This document shows, piece by piece, positions 23,601-35,700 of a stretch of DNA of 64,000 nucleotides; positions within the stretch are counted from its first letter, which is position 1, and every line of letters begins with the position of its first letter. Position numbers and translations under genes: made by a program. Source of the DNA: Asterochloris sp. CNOR1 (lineage: Eukaryota > Chlorophyta > Trebouxiophyceae > Trebouxiales > Trebouxiaceae); the NCBI GenBank assembly GCA_963969365.1, contig OZ017750.1:558001-622000 (forward strand), in the 5' to 3' direction. The notes beneath the pieces are model-generated. The model was not told where the DNA came from, searched no databases, and saw only the letters and a list, made by a program, of their open reading frames with translations.

Positions 23601-24877
23601 TGGCTGGCGACTGAGTTTGGTGCCCCAGCTGTGCCCTCTGCTGACCCAGCACCAGAGACAGCCACAGCCTCTTCCACAGACTGGGGGCTCATTGTCAAGC
23701 TCACAGCTGGGGAGTCAAGCGCAGCTGAGCCTGCCACGCTGCCGGCCCTGGGGTCTGTGTTGATGCTCAGGTGGCTGGGGAAGACCACCATGGGCTGGGA
23801 CACTGGGGAGTAGCGCCCACCCTCCTCGATCTGCACAGCCGGCCCCAGTCCAGCGACTGATGAGGTCAATCATGATGAGGCAGAGCGAGCTGTGGACTTC
23901 CCACGACCAGAGGTGCAGCACCTAGTGTGTTGGAACTCAGGCAGGAACCAGGTCACTAGCCCCACCTTGAGTCTGGCTTCCCAAGGGCACATGCTTTGAC
24001 CATCCAAGATTCACAGGATGGTGTGCGGTCTTATCCAGGCTGCTTGGAACTGCCTGAGGACATGGTCTTCAGGCCACCTTTGCAAGCTAGGCCAAGCACT
24101 GATACACAGAGCTCTCGGTTGCCAGTGCCGCCCCCTGAACATGATCATCGTCATGGCGTCTTTGCCGTGCAGCCAGGTACCCACCTGTTCCTCAGGCGCC
24201 TGCATCTGGGTCTGCTGCGCACGCAGCAGCTGCTCCGTGACTGCCTCCGACAGCTGCGAGTTGCTTATAGGCGCCTCCCTGCCGCTGCTGGTGGCAGCTA
24301 GCACCTCGCCTGCAGAGCGCAGGATCAAAGAGCATAACTTGTTTACATCTGCTGCCAGTGGCAGATGGGTACCTCTGGCTGGCTTCAGGACTACCCGAGT
24401 GCAATATTCCAGCAGCATGTAGGCAACTTGGCCGACCTCATCAGAGGCAGCAGAGGCTAGGCTGGTTGCACGCATGCACGCATTGTACTGGAGCAGCCTG
24501 CTGTGCAGACTGTTTGTGTAGGCGAACAGGTCCTCCAGCAAGTGCATCCTGTGGCATCTCCTGCTTAACAGCCCAGAGAAGCCCGAGCACGACCCACCAT
24601 CGTCCTCGCTGAGCTCTGGCACTTCCCCTTGCTGGGACAGGTCTGAGTGCGGCAATGGCTGCTCGGAGTCTGCCTCCAGCCGCAGGCTCACACCATCGCT
24701 TGAGGCCTGCGCAGTCAGAGTGATGCTGACTGGTGAGGCCGGGCTGAAGGGGACTTGCTGTTCGCCACTTCCTGCAGATAGCGCCCTGCAGGACACGGTG
24801 TTGGACACGGTGTGTGACATGATGAGGCCTGTGAGGGGAAAGAGCAGCTGCAGCAGCAGCACCAGGCAGGGGGCCAT
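20676..24877 (-). CDS. Unrecognised secretory/membrane protein with Ser-rich and acidic regions
   Basis: Exons in phase: 24877-24185, 23830-23510, 23174-23069, 22858-22740, 22409-22239, about 22119-21640, 21123-21062, 20781-20676; roughly 680 residues. It begins with a clear signal peptide (MAPCLVLLLQLLFPLTGLIM). A cysteine-containing helical region (LLSRRCHRMHLLEDL, MLLEYCTRVV) follows, then Ser/Ala/Glu-rich low-complexity sequence, a Gly/Ala helical segment (FSTGVTASFAAVGGAIKQIP), and one hydrophobic segment near the C-terminus (HLGLASGLGLVSLLYMRSLL) followed by basic residues. The topology resembles nuclear-fusion proteins of the KAR5/GEX1 type, but I see only one membrane span and no diagnostic cysteine pattern, so no function is assigned. 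The upstream limit of the sixth exon is unclear. An alternative start at 23273 (MAAWATAW) was rejected because splicing from the preceding exon fits in phase. Confidence 0.6.
21356..21740 (-). repeat. Copies of an exon end (LLHERQLAASL segment) in the following intron
   Basis: The exon end at about 21640-21720 (plus-strand core GGCAGCCAGCTGGC) recurs at about 21390-21425, with a second shorter copy at about 21430-21475 (AGCTGGCCGTTGTGCAGCAG). Translated, the copies read VRCLLHDGQLAACL and MRCLLHNGQL against the parent MRSLLHERQLAASL. The trailing CTGCATGA(C/T) donor edge is also copied. Confidence 0.75.
22135..22260 (-). repeat. Copy of an exon end (VWQVLK) in the following intron
   Basis: The exon end TGGCAGGTTCTGAAGGTGAG (minus strand, about 22255-22236) is followed about 75 bases later by TGGCAGGTTCTGAATGTA (about 22180), and both are followed by a CAGCCTGAT...TGGCCTC stretch. 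Confidence 0.65.
22541..22563 (+). repeat. (CAGG)n microsatellite
   Basis: Five to six tandem CAGG units inside an intron of the minus-strand membrane-protein gene. Confidence 0.8.
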
Positions 24878-25029
24878 GCTCCTGACATAAGCTGCTTCAG
24901 GCTCTTGAGCAGCTCCAGACCCTTGAGCGGCTTCATGGGGCTCGCGCAGTGCAGACAGCAGCAGGTCGCAGCGCGAGCTGCAGATCTGCCTGCCACTGCA
25001 GTGCGCTGGTGGCAGGCAGGCTATGCAGG

Positions 25030-26335
25030 CTAGGCCTGGGATGCTGGTGCGGCCCACCGAGGACTGCTGCCACAGGGAGAGCTGCGGCCGCTGCTGACGA
25101 CTTCCCAGCTGCTGTGGGGATCCTGGCTGGCCTCCTGTTTCTGCAGCACGCTGAGCCAGTCCTCATGGTGCCCATCATTGCTGGGCAGCATGTTGACATG
25201 TCTGTCAGGTGACTGTTCATGATCCATCTCAACCTGCAGGGCCACAACCCTTGGATGAAGTGCTAGGCGCGTGGTTCACCTGGGGGTCAAAGGCCTCTCA
25301 GGTGACAATGCTGCTTGACCAGACGCCTCAGCCACACAGGCGGGACACACCTTGATCTCAGCTGGAGCCATGTCTGACGCCATGGAGACTTCTGCCTGGA
25401 ATCTGCGGGCAGAACGAGCCATGTTGGTACCGCCATGTAAGGCTGCATTCCACCTCAGCATGAGTCCCTTCTGCTTGGGTTGGCAAGCTGCAGTGACAGG
25501 GATCTTTGGGCCTGGCCCAAAGAGCACCACTGGCTGGCGTGTGGCACCGAAAGTTGTGGTGGTGGCAGACCAGGCATGCAGGGCCAAGCACGGTGTTCAA
25601 CAGGCCCTGCCAGTGCACTCGCACAGCACACGCTGTCAGGCACAACTTTCGGAGGAGGGAAGACAGCACTGGCTCTCACCGTGATCCCTGCCTGGTCACT
25701 CACGTGCAGGGAGAGCGACAACCGCAAGCCGTTAAGCTGTGAGAGATCCAGAGATCAGCCAATGTTCTTCTTAAACATTGCTGTAAAAGGCAAACTGCTG
25801 CTGTGTGGGCATACTTCGCGGTGGCATGGTTTCTTCACAGATCATGGCATATTTCTGAAGTGAGGTGTTATTGGTATGACATTCCGTTGGGCAAACAGCT
25901 TGTCAGAAAAGCTATTTTACAGTCACGCTGTGCCCTGCCTCTGCTTCTGCATCTCCTCATACTGGTGGTTGAGAGCAGCCTTGAACAGTCGAACACCTGC
26001 GGCCAGGCTCAGATCTCACCACATGTGCTCTCCTCTGTATGTACATAATGTTTGCATGGCAGCCAGTGCAGAGCAGCAGCAATGGGTGACCTACCTAGAG
26101 GTCCCATCTTGCGGTTCAAATAGTCCGCAAAGCCAACACATGTCAAGCACACAGTCCAGCTGTTAGTGCGCTGGTCAGCCTTGATGCTGTCATGCGCCTG
26201 CACTGCAGTCTTGGCTTGCATGGCCTGCTCCAGATCCTTCACCTCCACATACACCTTGTCATGGCTGCAGCACAGCAGATGGGCGGCCTCGAAAAAGTAC
26301 TCAGTAAGGTGCACTGCTGCTGGTGCCGCATGTGA
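25030..26335 (-). CDS. Uncharacterised C-terminal coding region, possibly the end of the homeodomain-like gene
   Basis: Coding-like exons on the minus strand: about 26335-26093 (VHLTEYFFEAAHLL ... FADYLNRKMGPLG, donor CTAGGTAGGT), about 25995-25925 (VRLFKAALNHQYEEMQKQR), about 25740-25707 (LNGLRLSLSLH) and a last exon of about 25229-25030 (VEMDHEQSPDRH ... PASQA stop). The first resembles in tone the C-terminal helical domain of plant CW-type zinc-finger and AF4-like proteins (a YFEAAHLL-type helix), but no CW finger is present and the match is weak. It lies directly downstream of the homeodomain-like exons on the same strand. I could not join the two: the upstream exon ends in phase 2 while every visible acceptor here needs phase 1. 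Treat this as the 3' half of that gene or as a separate one. Confidence 0.4.
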
Positions 26336-26450
26336 TGAGGTCATGCGCAAAGGTCAATTGAGGGCAGATTAGCTGCCACTGATGGAGGTCCACACTGCAC
26401 GGACTCTGGGCATGACGCTGCATCACAACCTGAGCCTGGGCTAGCCTCAC

Positions 26451-29400
26451 CTGGCCAGCTTGTCAGTGTCCCGCCAGAAGTGCTGATGCCTCATGCGGCG
26501 CCGCTTTGTGGGCGGGCCATCGCCGCTGGAGGACTCCAGCTGTGTCAGCTTCTCAATGGGAAACAGCTTGGGTGACCCAGAGTACACCTGCACAAGCGAG
26601 CAGCGGAAATGGCAGCCAGCAGCCCTGCTGCTGGTAGCTACAGCAGGAGATGTTGTAAGGGGGCCTGGTCCCTGCATCCGCATGATGTGTGTTGTAGTGT
26701 CTGCCTCCACCCGTCCACAGGCACCCACAGCGTGCATTACTCAGCATGCACTGAATCTAGCGCCTTGAGCAGCAAACGCAGCGCAGCGCCATTACAGTCG
26801 GCAACTGTTGGCTGGTTGCAGCAGCTTCAGCTGTTCTCACCGCTGTGGCAGTAGCTGTCTGCAACCCCAACAGCTTGGTGATCAGGGTCAGGTCTTGAGT
26901 CTGGATGGAGTAGGATTCCTGATTAGAAGGGCCCCCATTATTTGACGGCGAGCTGAGGCTCAGCCCTGGCCCTGACAGACTGTTTAGAACAGACGGTGGG
27001 GGTGCTGACGGCTGCGGCAGCTGCTGCCCTCCCTGGTGCCCTCCCATCCAGGTGGACAGCCCAAGTGGCATGGTGCCTGCCAGCCCTGCAGCAATGAGCT
27101 AGGATGAAGATCAGAGAATGTGTGTGTTGGCTGGGTGACAGCATGCAGCTGCTGTTGTGAGATGAAGCTTCAGCTTTAGCTGCCGGTGGACCCCCAGATT
27201 CTCAGATGAGGCCACCAGCCTGATGGTACGCTTCTCAGCAAGGGCAGCTACAAGTTGGAGTGCAGAGCAAAGGTGAGCACCATTCTCTGTGTTCAGGAGC
27301 TTCACATTAGCTATCAAAGTGATGTCTCCACAGGCTAGCTATGACTGTGGTGTCAAAACAGGTTACCTATGCCTGGCTGACCCTGCGGCACAGGCAGGCC
27401 CCTCCTGGCCTGGGGCTTCTCGATGGCCTTTGCCAGCATCTGGTAGCTGCGTGCGCTGACAGAGGGTGGTGGGAACAGCTGCTGGATGTCTGAGGCGGTC
27501 ATGCCGTTGTTGGCCTGCAGCAACAAGTATGCAATCTAGCAACATGGCCTGCTTTATGAGCATACTGACCTCAGCTGCTCCACGGTGGACCAGCAGAATT
27601 TTCTAGCTTTCTGCCCTGGCTGCATGGTTGTAGTGTTGAGACTGTGTGGGGCAGCGAGTACACGGTGTGTTCATAGGGATGCTGGCATCAACTGCACCGA
27701 CAGGTCACTGGAACGTGGCAGATGCCAAGGCAGACAAGGCTCAGTACACACCACCGCAGCTGGCAGCTTCTGCAGGCGCATACATAGCCGCAAGGTGCCA
27801 CACCTGACTGACAGCAGCTTCAGACGCCTCCGGCCACTGCGAGGGGCCTGCTTCCTCACCACCTGCGTGACCAGACATGCAGCTGAGGGGAGCAGAGCTT
27901 TACAGGGATGCACAGATGCTGCCGCAGGCAGCTGGCCAGGGTCGCGAATCTCGGTGCTTCACCTCTTCAAGGCTCCTCCCTGCCCTAGAAAGCAGTGGGA
28001 GCCTATCCCCTCCTGTCGGCTGCTCGAAAAGAGGCGACACCTGCCCCAAATGGCGGCCAAGGCAGCAGAAGTAGGTGGCCAGCGGTTCCGCTCGGCTCAA
28101 GGTCAATCACTGTCGGAGCCTGAGAACCCCGCGCCGCAGCCCTCACTTGCAAGGCGCTGCTGTGCTTTCTGGGCCCCTACTTGCGCTTCCAGCGAGGCAG
28201 AAATACCCAGACAGGCATACAGGGGCCAATGCCCAGCTCACAAGCCGCCAGCTACCAAACGCTGTGGCGTTTGCTTACATAGGCATGCAGCCGCCAGTGC
28301 TGCAGCTGTGGCTGCCCACCAACTCCCGTCGACACCCACAATATGTTGTAGCCAGGCATACGAAGACACACTGGCATGGCGGGGCAGCCAAGCTCTTAAT
28401 CAATAATGCAGAGGACGCAGCATGAGAGGCCTTCAGTCAAGACACCCAAGGGCTGGTCTCACCTCTGAGGAGAGGTAGGCTGTGCAGGCCCTCACGTGCA
28501 AGACATTGTGACGCGGACTGCCCACTTGGCTGGCCTGTGTGAGGGGACAGCCTTGTAGCAGGATATGCGGCACGCACAGGCAAGAAGAGCAACTCCCAAG
28601 GGGTGCCCCTTGCTCCCATTGATGGGCATACCAGGCAAGCCCTCACTTGCAAGGCGCTGAGGCGCAGGCTGCCCCTCGGCCTCCTCCTCTGCCGGCCTCT
28701 TCTGCCCAACAGCCTGGCGCTCCTCCTCCTGATTCAGCCTCATCTTGAACCACTCCCCAACCGACTTGAAGTCCAGCCTGGTGGCTGCAGGCAAGGGTAG
28801 CAGGTGAGTTGAGGGGCCACGGAGCTGCTCTTCAGGGGGACAGCATGCCTGCTGGGGTCCCAGGGTGTTGCATCTCCACTCAAGATGCCTTGACTGGTGT
28901 ACAACAGCTGTAACTTGGCCGCGGTGCTGCAAACCAGTGGCCATTAGATTTCCCCTGGAGCCTACTGAGGCAGCCTCTGGGACAGCTTCAGGTACAGCTT
29001 ACTCAACCTGACACAATGTTCTGCAACAGGCACCAGCCCCTGTGCTGGATGAAAGGAGGCAGGAGCTCGTGGGATTCTGAGCCGAACCATGCGGGGCGGA
29101 AGCATTCCTGACTGGCCCAGCATTGACCTCAGCTGGGCCCTGCGACGCAGGCAGGACGCCTTGCTCCTCACCGGTCATCAGCTTGTACTTCATGTGCATC
29201 TCTGGCACAGGGGTGGCCTGAAAGGCCTGCTCTAGTATATCATGCTGCTGCGGCGTCAGCTTCATGCCTTTTCTGAACCCTGCAGATCCCTCCAGCCTTC
29301 CTCCGCGGTGATGGTGGGCAGGGTTATTGTGCACGAGACTGAAGTGAGCAGTGGCTTTCTGCACTTTCTTCAGTGCAGCCCGGACATGTGGCCTGCCCGC

Positions 29401-29523
29401 GCGCGCACTTTTCCAACTGAGCTGAGCCACAGGTACAGCAGGGTGTGACCGGGCAGCGCCACACTGGAGAGGCAAAGAAAGGAAGTCGTGCAGACTATGA
29501 GTTCGACTTCTGTCATCAATCAT
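26451..29523 (-). CDS. Homeodomain-like protein
   Basis: Exons joined in phase: 29523-29172, 28784-28647, 27862-27804, 27514-27367, about 27247-27135, about 27085-26841, 26587-26451. Across the first intron the sequence reads LTPQQHDILEQAFQ, then KYKLMTATRLDFKSVGEWF-KMRLNQEE. That gives the homeodomain layout of an L..Q...LE.AF helix 1 and a V..WF..R recognition helix. The usual WFQNRR core is diverged to WFKMRL. Downstream are an acidic Lys/Glu linker with KRPAEEE, a winged-helix-like patch (GMTASDIQQLFPPPSV, ALAEKRTIRLVASSENLG), a Ser/Pro/Asn-rich stretch and a nuclear-localisation-like KRRRMRH. It is likely a nuclear DNA-binding regulator; the subclass is not recognised. The start could also be ATG 29586. 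The gene is divergent from the polycystin gene. The fifth and sixth exon edges are the weakest. Confidence 0.55.
28130..28660 (-). repeat. Copies of an exon end plus donor in the next intron
   Basis: The homeodomain exon ends CGCCTTGCAAGTGAGGGC (minus strand, about 28654-28637). The same 18 bases recur at about 28156-28139, preceded by CAGCAG, and a diverged version (GTCTTGCACGTGAGGGC) at about 28508-28491. Confidence 0.75.
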
Positions 29524-29768
29524 TCCAAGACTTACACTGCAGGCTTGATCCAAGTAAGACTGCTGCAGGTTGACGACAAAGAACATTGTGAAGGGGTGCT
29601 GAATCATGGCATGCCCCCTGCTTGGTGTCCCACCGTGGCAGCCTAGCACTTAGCAGCAGTATTATCATCTCAACAGCATTACCCAGAGGCCTGCTGGCGA
29701 CAAGCAACAATCACAGGCCAATCCAGTTCTTGCCCAAGGCAGTCCATCAGTGCAACTGATTGGGCACC
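29524..29768. promoter_or_regulatory. Divergent promoter region
   Basis: About 245 bases separate the likely start codons of the minus-strand homeodomain-like gene and the plus-strand polycystin gene, so both promoters must share or overlap this space. No TATA-like element is convincing. The limits depend on the homeodomain start (29523 or 29586). Confidence 0.4.
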
Positions 29769-32700
29769 ATGCTGAAGAAGAAGCTGGAGGCCTTGGCCGC
29801 CGAGAAGGCCAATCAGGAGGTGAAGCACTGTCTTTTGCAGGCCTCGGCTGGCTGTGGCAGCATGGATAGATAATCAAGTACCACGTGCTAATCGCAGGCA
29901 TGGGCGGAGCAAACCCCACAGACCCCGGTGAAGCCTGGTGATGCTGACAGGATGGAAGACACCACTGACAGGCCCTCCAGAGCGCTGCAGGTGGTGCACG
30001 AGCTGCATGCAAGGTGAGTCGCAGCTTGGCTTCCCATGACAGCAGCAACATGTTTCAGCTGCAATTCAGTGCCTGCAGTCCCTCTACCAAGCCACTTCTA
30101 GCTGCTCATGCCAACTGCTGTGGCATTCGCATGGTGCAGTGGTAGATGTGGCAAACCAAAGCCACTGCAGCCTCCATTTTTGCAACTGGAATGAATCGGT
30201 GACCACTTCTGGCCCACAGTACATCTGAGGTCCTGCTGAGGGCCACAGTGAGAGTGCCAGCATACAAGCATGGCTGAGGCTAGGGTACACTGACCTGCAG
30301 GTACCTCAAGCAGAAGCAGCGTTGGCAGGACTATGTCAAGTTGTTCTCATTCCTGGCCTTTGTGGCGCTGTTCTTGGCGGTCCTCTTCCTGCAGCGCAAT
30401 GCACAGGTTGCCTACCAGGTGGGCGCACTCATAGTCATCCTGCAGCATGGCCAGCAGAGCTTGGGCTGAAGCAGCCATGAAAGGCAGCTGCACCTTGACA
30501 CAGCACTCGTGGCTGCCAAGCAGAGGCTGGAGAGGCATGTGGCACCGTCCTACATCTGGAAAGCCAGGCTCATACCTGCAGCACCCAGTTGAGGTGCTTG
30601 TGAGTCCTGAGGAGCGCGGATGAGGGCCCTATAGTGCAGGGGTCAGCTACGAAGGCTGCAGGAAAACTGTTGTGCTGCTGAGCTTGGATCTGCACTTGCA
30701 GGTCCACTCCACCATCGAAAATGCTATTCTGCCAGGTTCCGATACATACGGCTCTACAGACGATGTGCTGAATTGGCTCCAGACCACACTGACCAACATC
30801 TGGGTGGACCCAGTCTGCGGCGATGGTGTCTGCGAGACGCCTTTCGAGTTTGCTGCATATGGGCGCTTCGGCTGCCGGGCAGACTGTGGGCAGCTGGCCC
30901 AGATCCAGAATCTGACCACTCTGCAGATTGACCTTTACTACGACTTCACGCACCCCTCTGGCTCTGTGTCAGCGACGGTGAGGGCCTGTCCTGGGATGAT
31001 ATCATGCGTTGCTGCACCGCCAGCAGGGAGGCTGCTTGAGACTTGCCCCTGGTCGCAGACTTGCATGCTTCCCATGTGTCTGATTGTCAATCATCTGCAT
31101 GGCTTGGCGCTGCTGAGCAGGCCCCCACATGAAGTCTGCTGGCAGCAAAGCACATGATGCTGCCCTCCTGCAGGAGCTGATGTCCGAGGCTGCCTGGAAC
31201 CTGTGCCCTGTCTCTGGAGTGCCCCAGGGCTCAGACTGCTACTACACAGATGACCAGACCTTCACTGCCACCACAGGGCAGTCCAGTACAGTCATCACAG
31301 ACTGCCCAGATGGTGAGGGTTAGCATCTCTTTGCTACAGCAGCAGGCATACATCGTGTTACTTGCCAAAAATCGACACTTTGCTTGCAACCAGCTGCCCT
31401 TTTTGGGCCCAAAGCAGGTGAGGAACGAGGCAGGGGCACCAACTGCAGATTGAGAGAGGCAGCTGGGGTCATGCTGAAGTGCAGACTTGGAGCACATCCT
31501 GACAACGGCTGCAAATGCACTAGCTCACTCTGCAGCTGCTGTGTGCTGCAGGGGTGTGGAACCTGGTGTTGAAGCGAGATGTCTTCAACAAGGTGGCAGG
31601 CGCTGTGCGTCTCCAGGAGCACCTGGAGGCCCATGCAGAACTGGAGAAGTTCAGGCAAGCAGCCAGCAGCGCAGTGCTGGTACTGGAGCGTCCTGCACAG
31701 CCTTCCAGGCTTCTGCACCCCTCAGGTGGCGCGCTGGATCACGCAGCGCAGCAAGCCAACTGCACCTCACAACCACCTCACAGTGGAGGTCCCTGGACCA
31801 CGTGGCACTGCTTGGGGATGCAGTTTGGCAAAATGGTGGAGGTGCAACATGGGTCACAGCCACCGCTTCATGTTCTTGTACCACATCTCTGGCCCCAGGC
31901 TGTGTCCCTGGCCCGTCCAGCATCCGCTTGCTGCCTGCAGGCTGGCGGACCAGGCTGCAGATGTGGGGCGCAGCACAGAGGTCGCGGCGCTGCAGAACGC
32001 TTCCACCCTGTCCGGGGAGAACCTGCTCGCCATAGTGATGGACTCTGTCACTGCCAACTACAACTCCCGGGAGGCAGCTCTGAATGCCAGCTACGCCAGC
32101 AACTCAACATCCCAGGTGGGCACCATGTGCAGGAGCTTGTTCAAACAGTTGGGTCTGCGGGCACAGTGCAGTACACAACAGACACCCTGAATCAGCCATG
32201 CCTGCAGAAGCAAGACTGCGTGGGAGCAGGGTTGTGCTGATGCTTTGCAATAAATAGGACACTACCTGCATGCAAGTGATTTGATGAAGTAGGGGCATCA
32301 TGTGGCGAGGACAAGCACAGGCCTCAGGAGGAGCATGTTGAAGGGTACAGGGTCTGCCCAGTCGCTGCTGCCTGGTCGTATGGCTGCGCCTGCATGCCCA
32401 CACACTGCCTGCAGGCTCAGTACAATGCTACGCTGGCTCTCCTGAAGGCCAATGAGACCAGACAGATGCTGCAGCTGACGAATACCAGCTTCACCTGCAC
32501 AGATGTGCCGTACTACCGGCCCTCACGTAAGCTCTGAGTGAAGGTAGCAGCCGCTTCAGCCTCCCTCACTGTCTGCTTGAGATGTGGGGGTGCAGCTCAG
32601 GCCATTCCCATTACCAGCATGGTACGCCCAGTGCGTCCTTTGTGCTCGCATGGTGTCACGCCTGGTCTGACGGCATGCAAAGCCTTGACAGAGTCTGCAG

Positions 32701-35700
32701 CCCTGAGACCCTTGTCCCTGCAGAGGCACCTTCCTACTTCTATGACGCCAGTGGGTCAAACATCACAGACGCAGTATGCAGCTATTGGCTCAACTACACA
32801 GCCAATGCAACCACTACCCGCCTGAATGTGGTTCGCAGCATTCTCCTCAACAGGCTGACCAATTCCTCCACAGCCCTGTCCTCAGCCCTGGCCGGCTATC
32901 TAACAGCCTTGGACAGCTCTGCGCCAGAGGTGTACTCATTCGTAGTGGCTGACACTGGTGTCGACCCCCAAGTGTACCCCTACCTGGTAAGGTGTTGTAC
33001 TGATGGCTGACATCACGATGCAGTGTCAATTGTGGGCCCACCTTGACAGTCGCAGTCCCATGCAGCCTGCCTGCCCTGTGCATGGGTGGCGGCTAGGATT
33101 GGGGGCTGCCTGAATCTACTGATTAGTGTGCAGCAGGTGCTTTGCAGGGCACAGCGCGCCATCTCCTCTCAGAACACTGGTCTGGACAGGCTCACACATT
33201 GAGCTGCCCATGGCCAGCCTGATCGGGCTGATGCTCACTCTGCTCTTCTGCAGGCAAGTGTGTCAAACCTCGCCTCCTTTTACGTTGAGGGGCCTTATAC
33301 CACAGCACCTGTGGGGCGCCTGAATTTGTCCAACCCTGCCATCCTCTCCGCCAACAGGACGCTCGCAGACTTTGTGTACCGCAGCAACTACAGGATACAG
33401 GTGAGATGCTCTTGCTGCAGGCTGGACAAGTCTGCCCCGCAATGCTAGCAGCCACTTCACTACTTGCCGTGCAGCCCTAGTTAGTAACCCCCTGCTGGAC
33501 TATCATCTCAAATTGCTTTAGGTCCCACCTCAATCCTGTGGGGTTTCAGTCTGCAGTCGATGTCGATGGCAGGGCTCCCAGCTCCAAGTGTGCATCAGTT
33601 TGGAGAGACTGCCTGCTGCTTGCCAGCAGTGACAGGCTGTGTGCTGCCTGCAGGAGCTGGCAGATGAAGCTGAGGTGGTCGCCCGGCTGCCAGAGATTGT
33701 GCTGGCAGGGCAGGAGAACCAGACCGAGACGCAGGCCTTGGTGGACTACCAAGACACCTCTGTGAGAACGACTAGTGCTGGGCTAGCTGCACACAACAAA
33801 TGGCAGGCATACATTCAGGAACCTGGCCGCGGTCACATCTGCAGCCCGGTCCTACAGCATGGGCTTGCTGTGTGATAGCCTGCGCACAGCTGCTGGCAGG
33901 CTCCTGCAACAATGACAAACCCCAAAGCTCGGTGCTGGCAGCTGCTCTGCTTCCTTGGTCGCAAACTGCCGGCATGCAGCAGTTTTGTTCATGTGCCCTA
34001 CTAGTCAGCCTGCAGCCTGGCTGATGCAGCACCTTTGTCTCCCATCGTATCGGCAGGCCTGAGACCCTCTCCTGTGCCAGCACTCTTGCTGTTGACCGCA
34101 TGCTGCTTGACCTGTGCCTGGGGCTACAGGTACCAGCTGGACGCTGGCAGCCCCTGCTCGTGATCTGTCTCACCAGCAGCCTAGACGCTGGCCCGTATGT
34201 GGTTACCATGCAGCCTTTGCAAGCTTGCCTGTACAGGTGCAGCCACTGGGGGGAGCTGTCATGAGTGTCCGCTTCTCGCCTGACTGCCTGCAGGCTCGCC
34301 CATACAGCTACAACTATCAGGTCTGGACTGGCGGCGCAACAGCATACTCCACCTGCAGCCTACAGACACGTGGTCCAGAGTACCTGGGCAGCTGCAGTCC
34401 CAGGGTGAACTGCACCATCACCACAGCAACAGTCGCAGGTGAGGTGGAGCGTTGGAGCCCCCACCTTGAGTTAACTGAGTGCAAGTATTGTGAAGTTGTT
34501 GCTGGTGCCGACGCGTGACTGCAGGCAAATGTTCACAGGTGCAGGCAGGGCAGGAGGTGCGACCCCAGGTGGATGCACTCCAAAGTTGGCCTGCACCGGC
34601 ATCACCTGCAGGGCCTCTGCTGGCAAAGCAGAATGATGGCTGCTTGCAGGGGTCGGGCAGGTGACCTACAGCTGCTCAGATGGGTCAGATGAGTCCACAT
34701 GTGAAAACACATGCGATCAGATCTCCCTCATGGACTCCCTGTGCTACTGCGGCTCAGCCTGCACCAATGTCACACAGGTGGGGCTGCTGGACTTTGCTTT
34801 GTGCTGCACATCAAGAGCAAAGTCGCACCAGCAGAGGCTGTGCTGTCAGATTGCTCACCTCCATCAACACACATTGATGTACTCCCCGCCAGACCTGCTG
34901 CAAATTAAAGCACGCTGTGCAATTGGGAACACTGACAGCATGATCTGGACGCTGTCTTTGTCCTGCAGGTGTGCAACTGCACCATGGCCGAAATGCAGCC
35001 ACCTGCCGACCAGGACCCCAAGTACCAAGCCATTGCGAGCGTGTCCGCAGTGAGCTCCCTGCTGGCCCCTCGCATGACCCTGCTTCCAGCAGACTGCCTT
35101 CTGGAACAAGCTTGAAGGGCTCGCCTCCTGGGGCAATCACCAAAGCAAGACAGGCTTGCCTCAGGCCTGCAAGCTAACACACTTGTCATCACTGAAGTAC
35201 CCCTACCTTGCTTGCATGCCTCTGAAGCTGCAGCTGGCTGGAGAGGCTGCAGTCCTGTTGTGTGCCAGCATGCACATGCGGTGACATGCAGTGTTGTCCC
35301 CCCACGTGCAGTCGGTCGGGTCTTCTGGCCGCCACCTGCTCCAGGCCACCACCACAGCAGCCCCAGAGCCACCTCCGCCACCACCCGCCACAGTGTCCGT
35401 CAATGAACAGCAGGCCTTGGCAACCATCCTGGCCAGCGTGAATCAGCTGGCCACCGGGCAGGCTGAGCTGGCAACCAACATTGCCACCCTGGGGACTGAG
35501 ATTGATGTGGCCAATGAAGAAGCAGCAGTGAGCGCCCTGTTGTGCTCCATACTGCTTGGGCTGGTCATGAGGGCTGATGCTGGGGTTGTTGCGCCCTTCT
35601 GGGTGACTGGAAAGGGCAGGTTTGCCTCAACGATCGGATGTCTGCAAACCAGATGGAGGCAATATCTACATGCGGCCCTATTGCAGGCTGAGATGCCGGT

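Noticed and set aside
24011-25057. 348-residue minus-strand frame as one exon
   Set aside because: Its first 60 codons overlap the stop region of the upstream gene and the last 60 follow a good GT donor at 24184; the real exon is 24877-24185.
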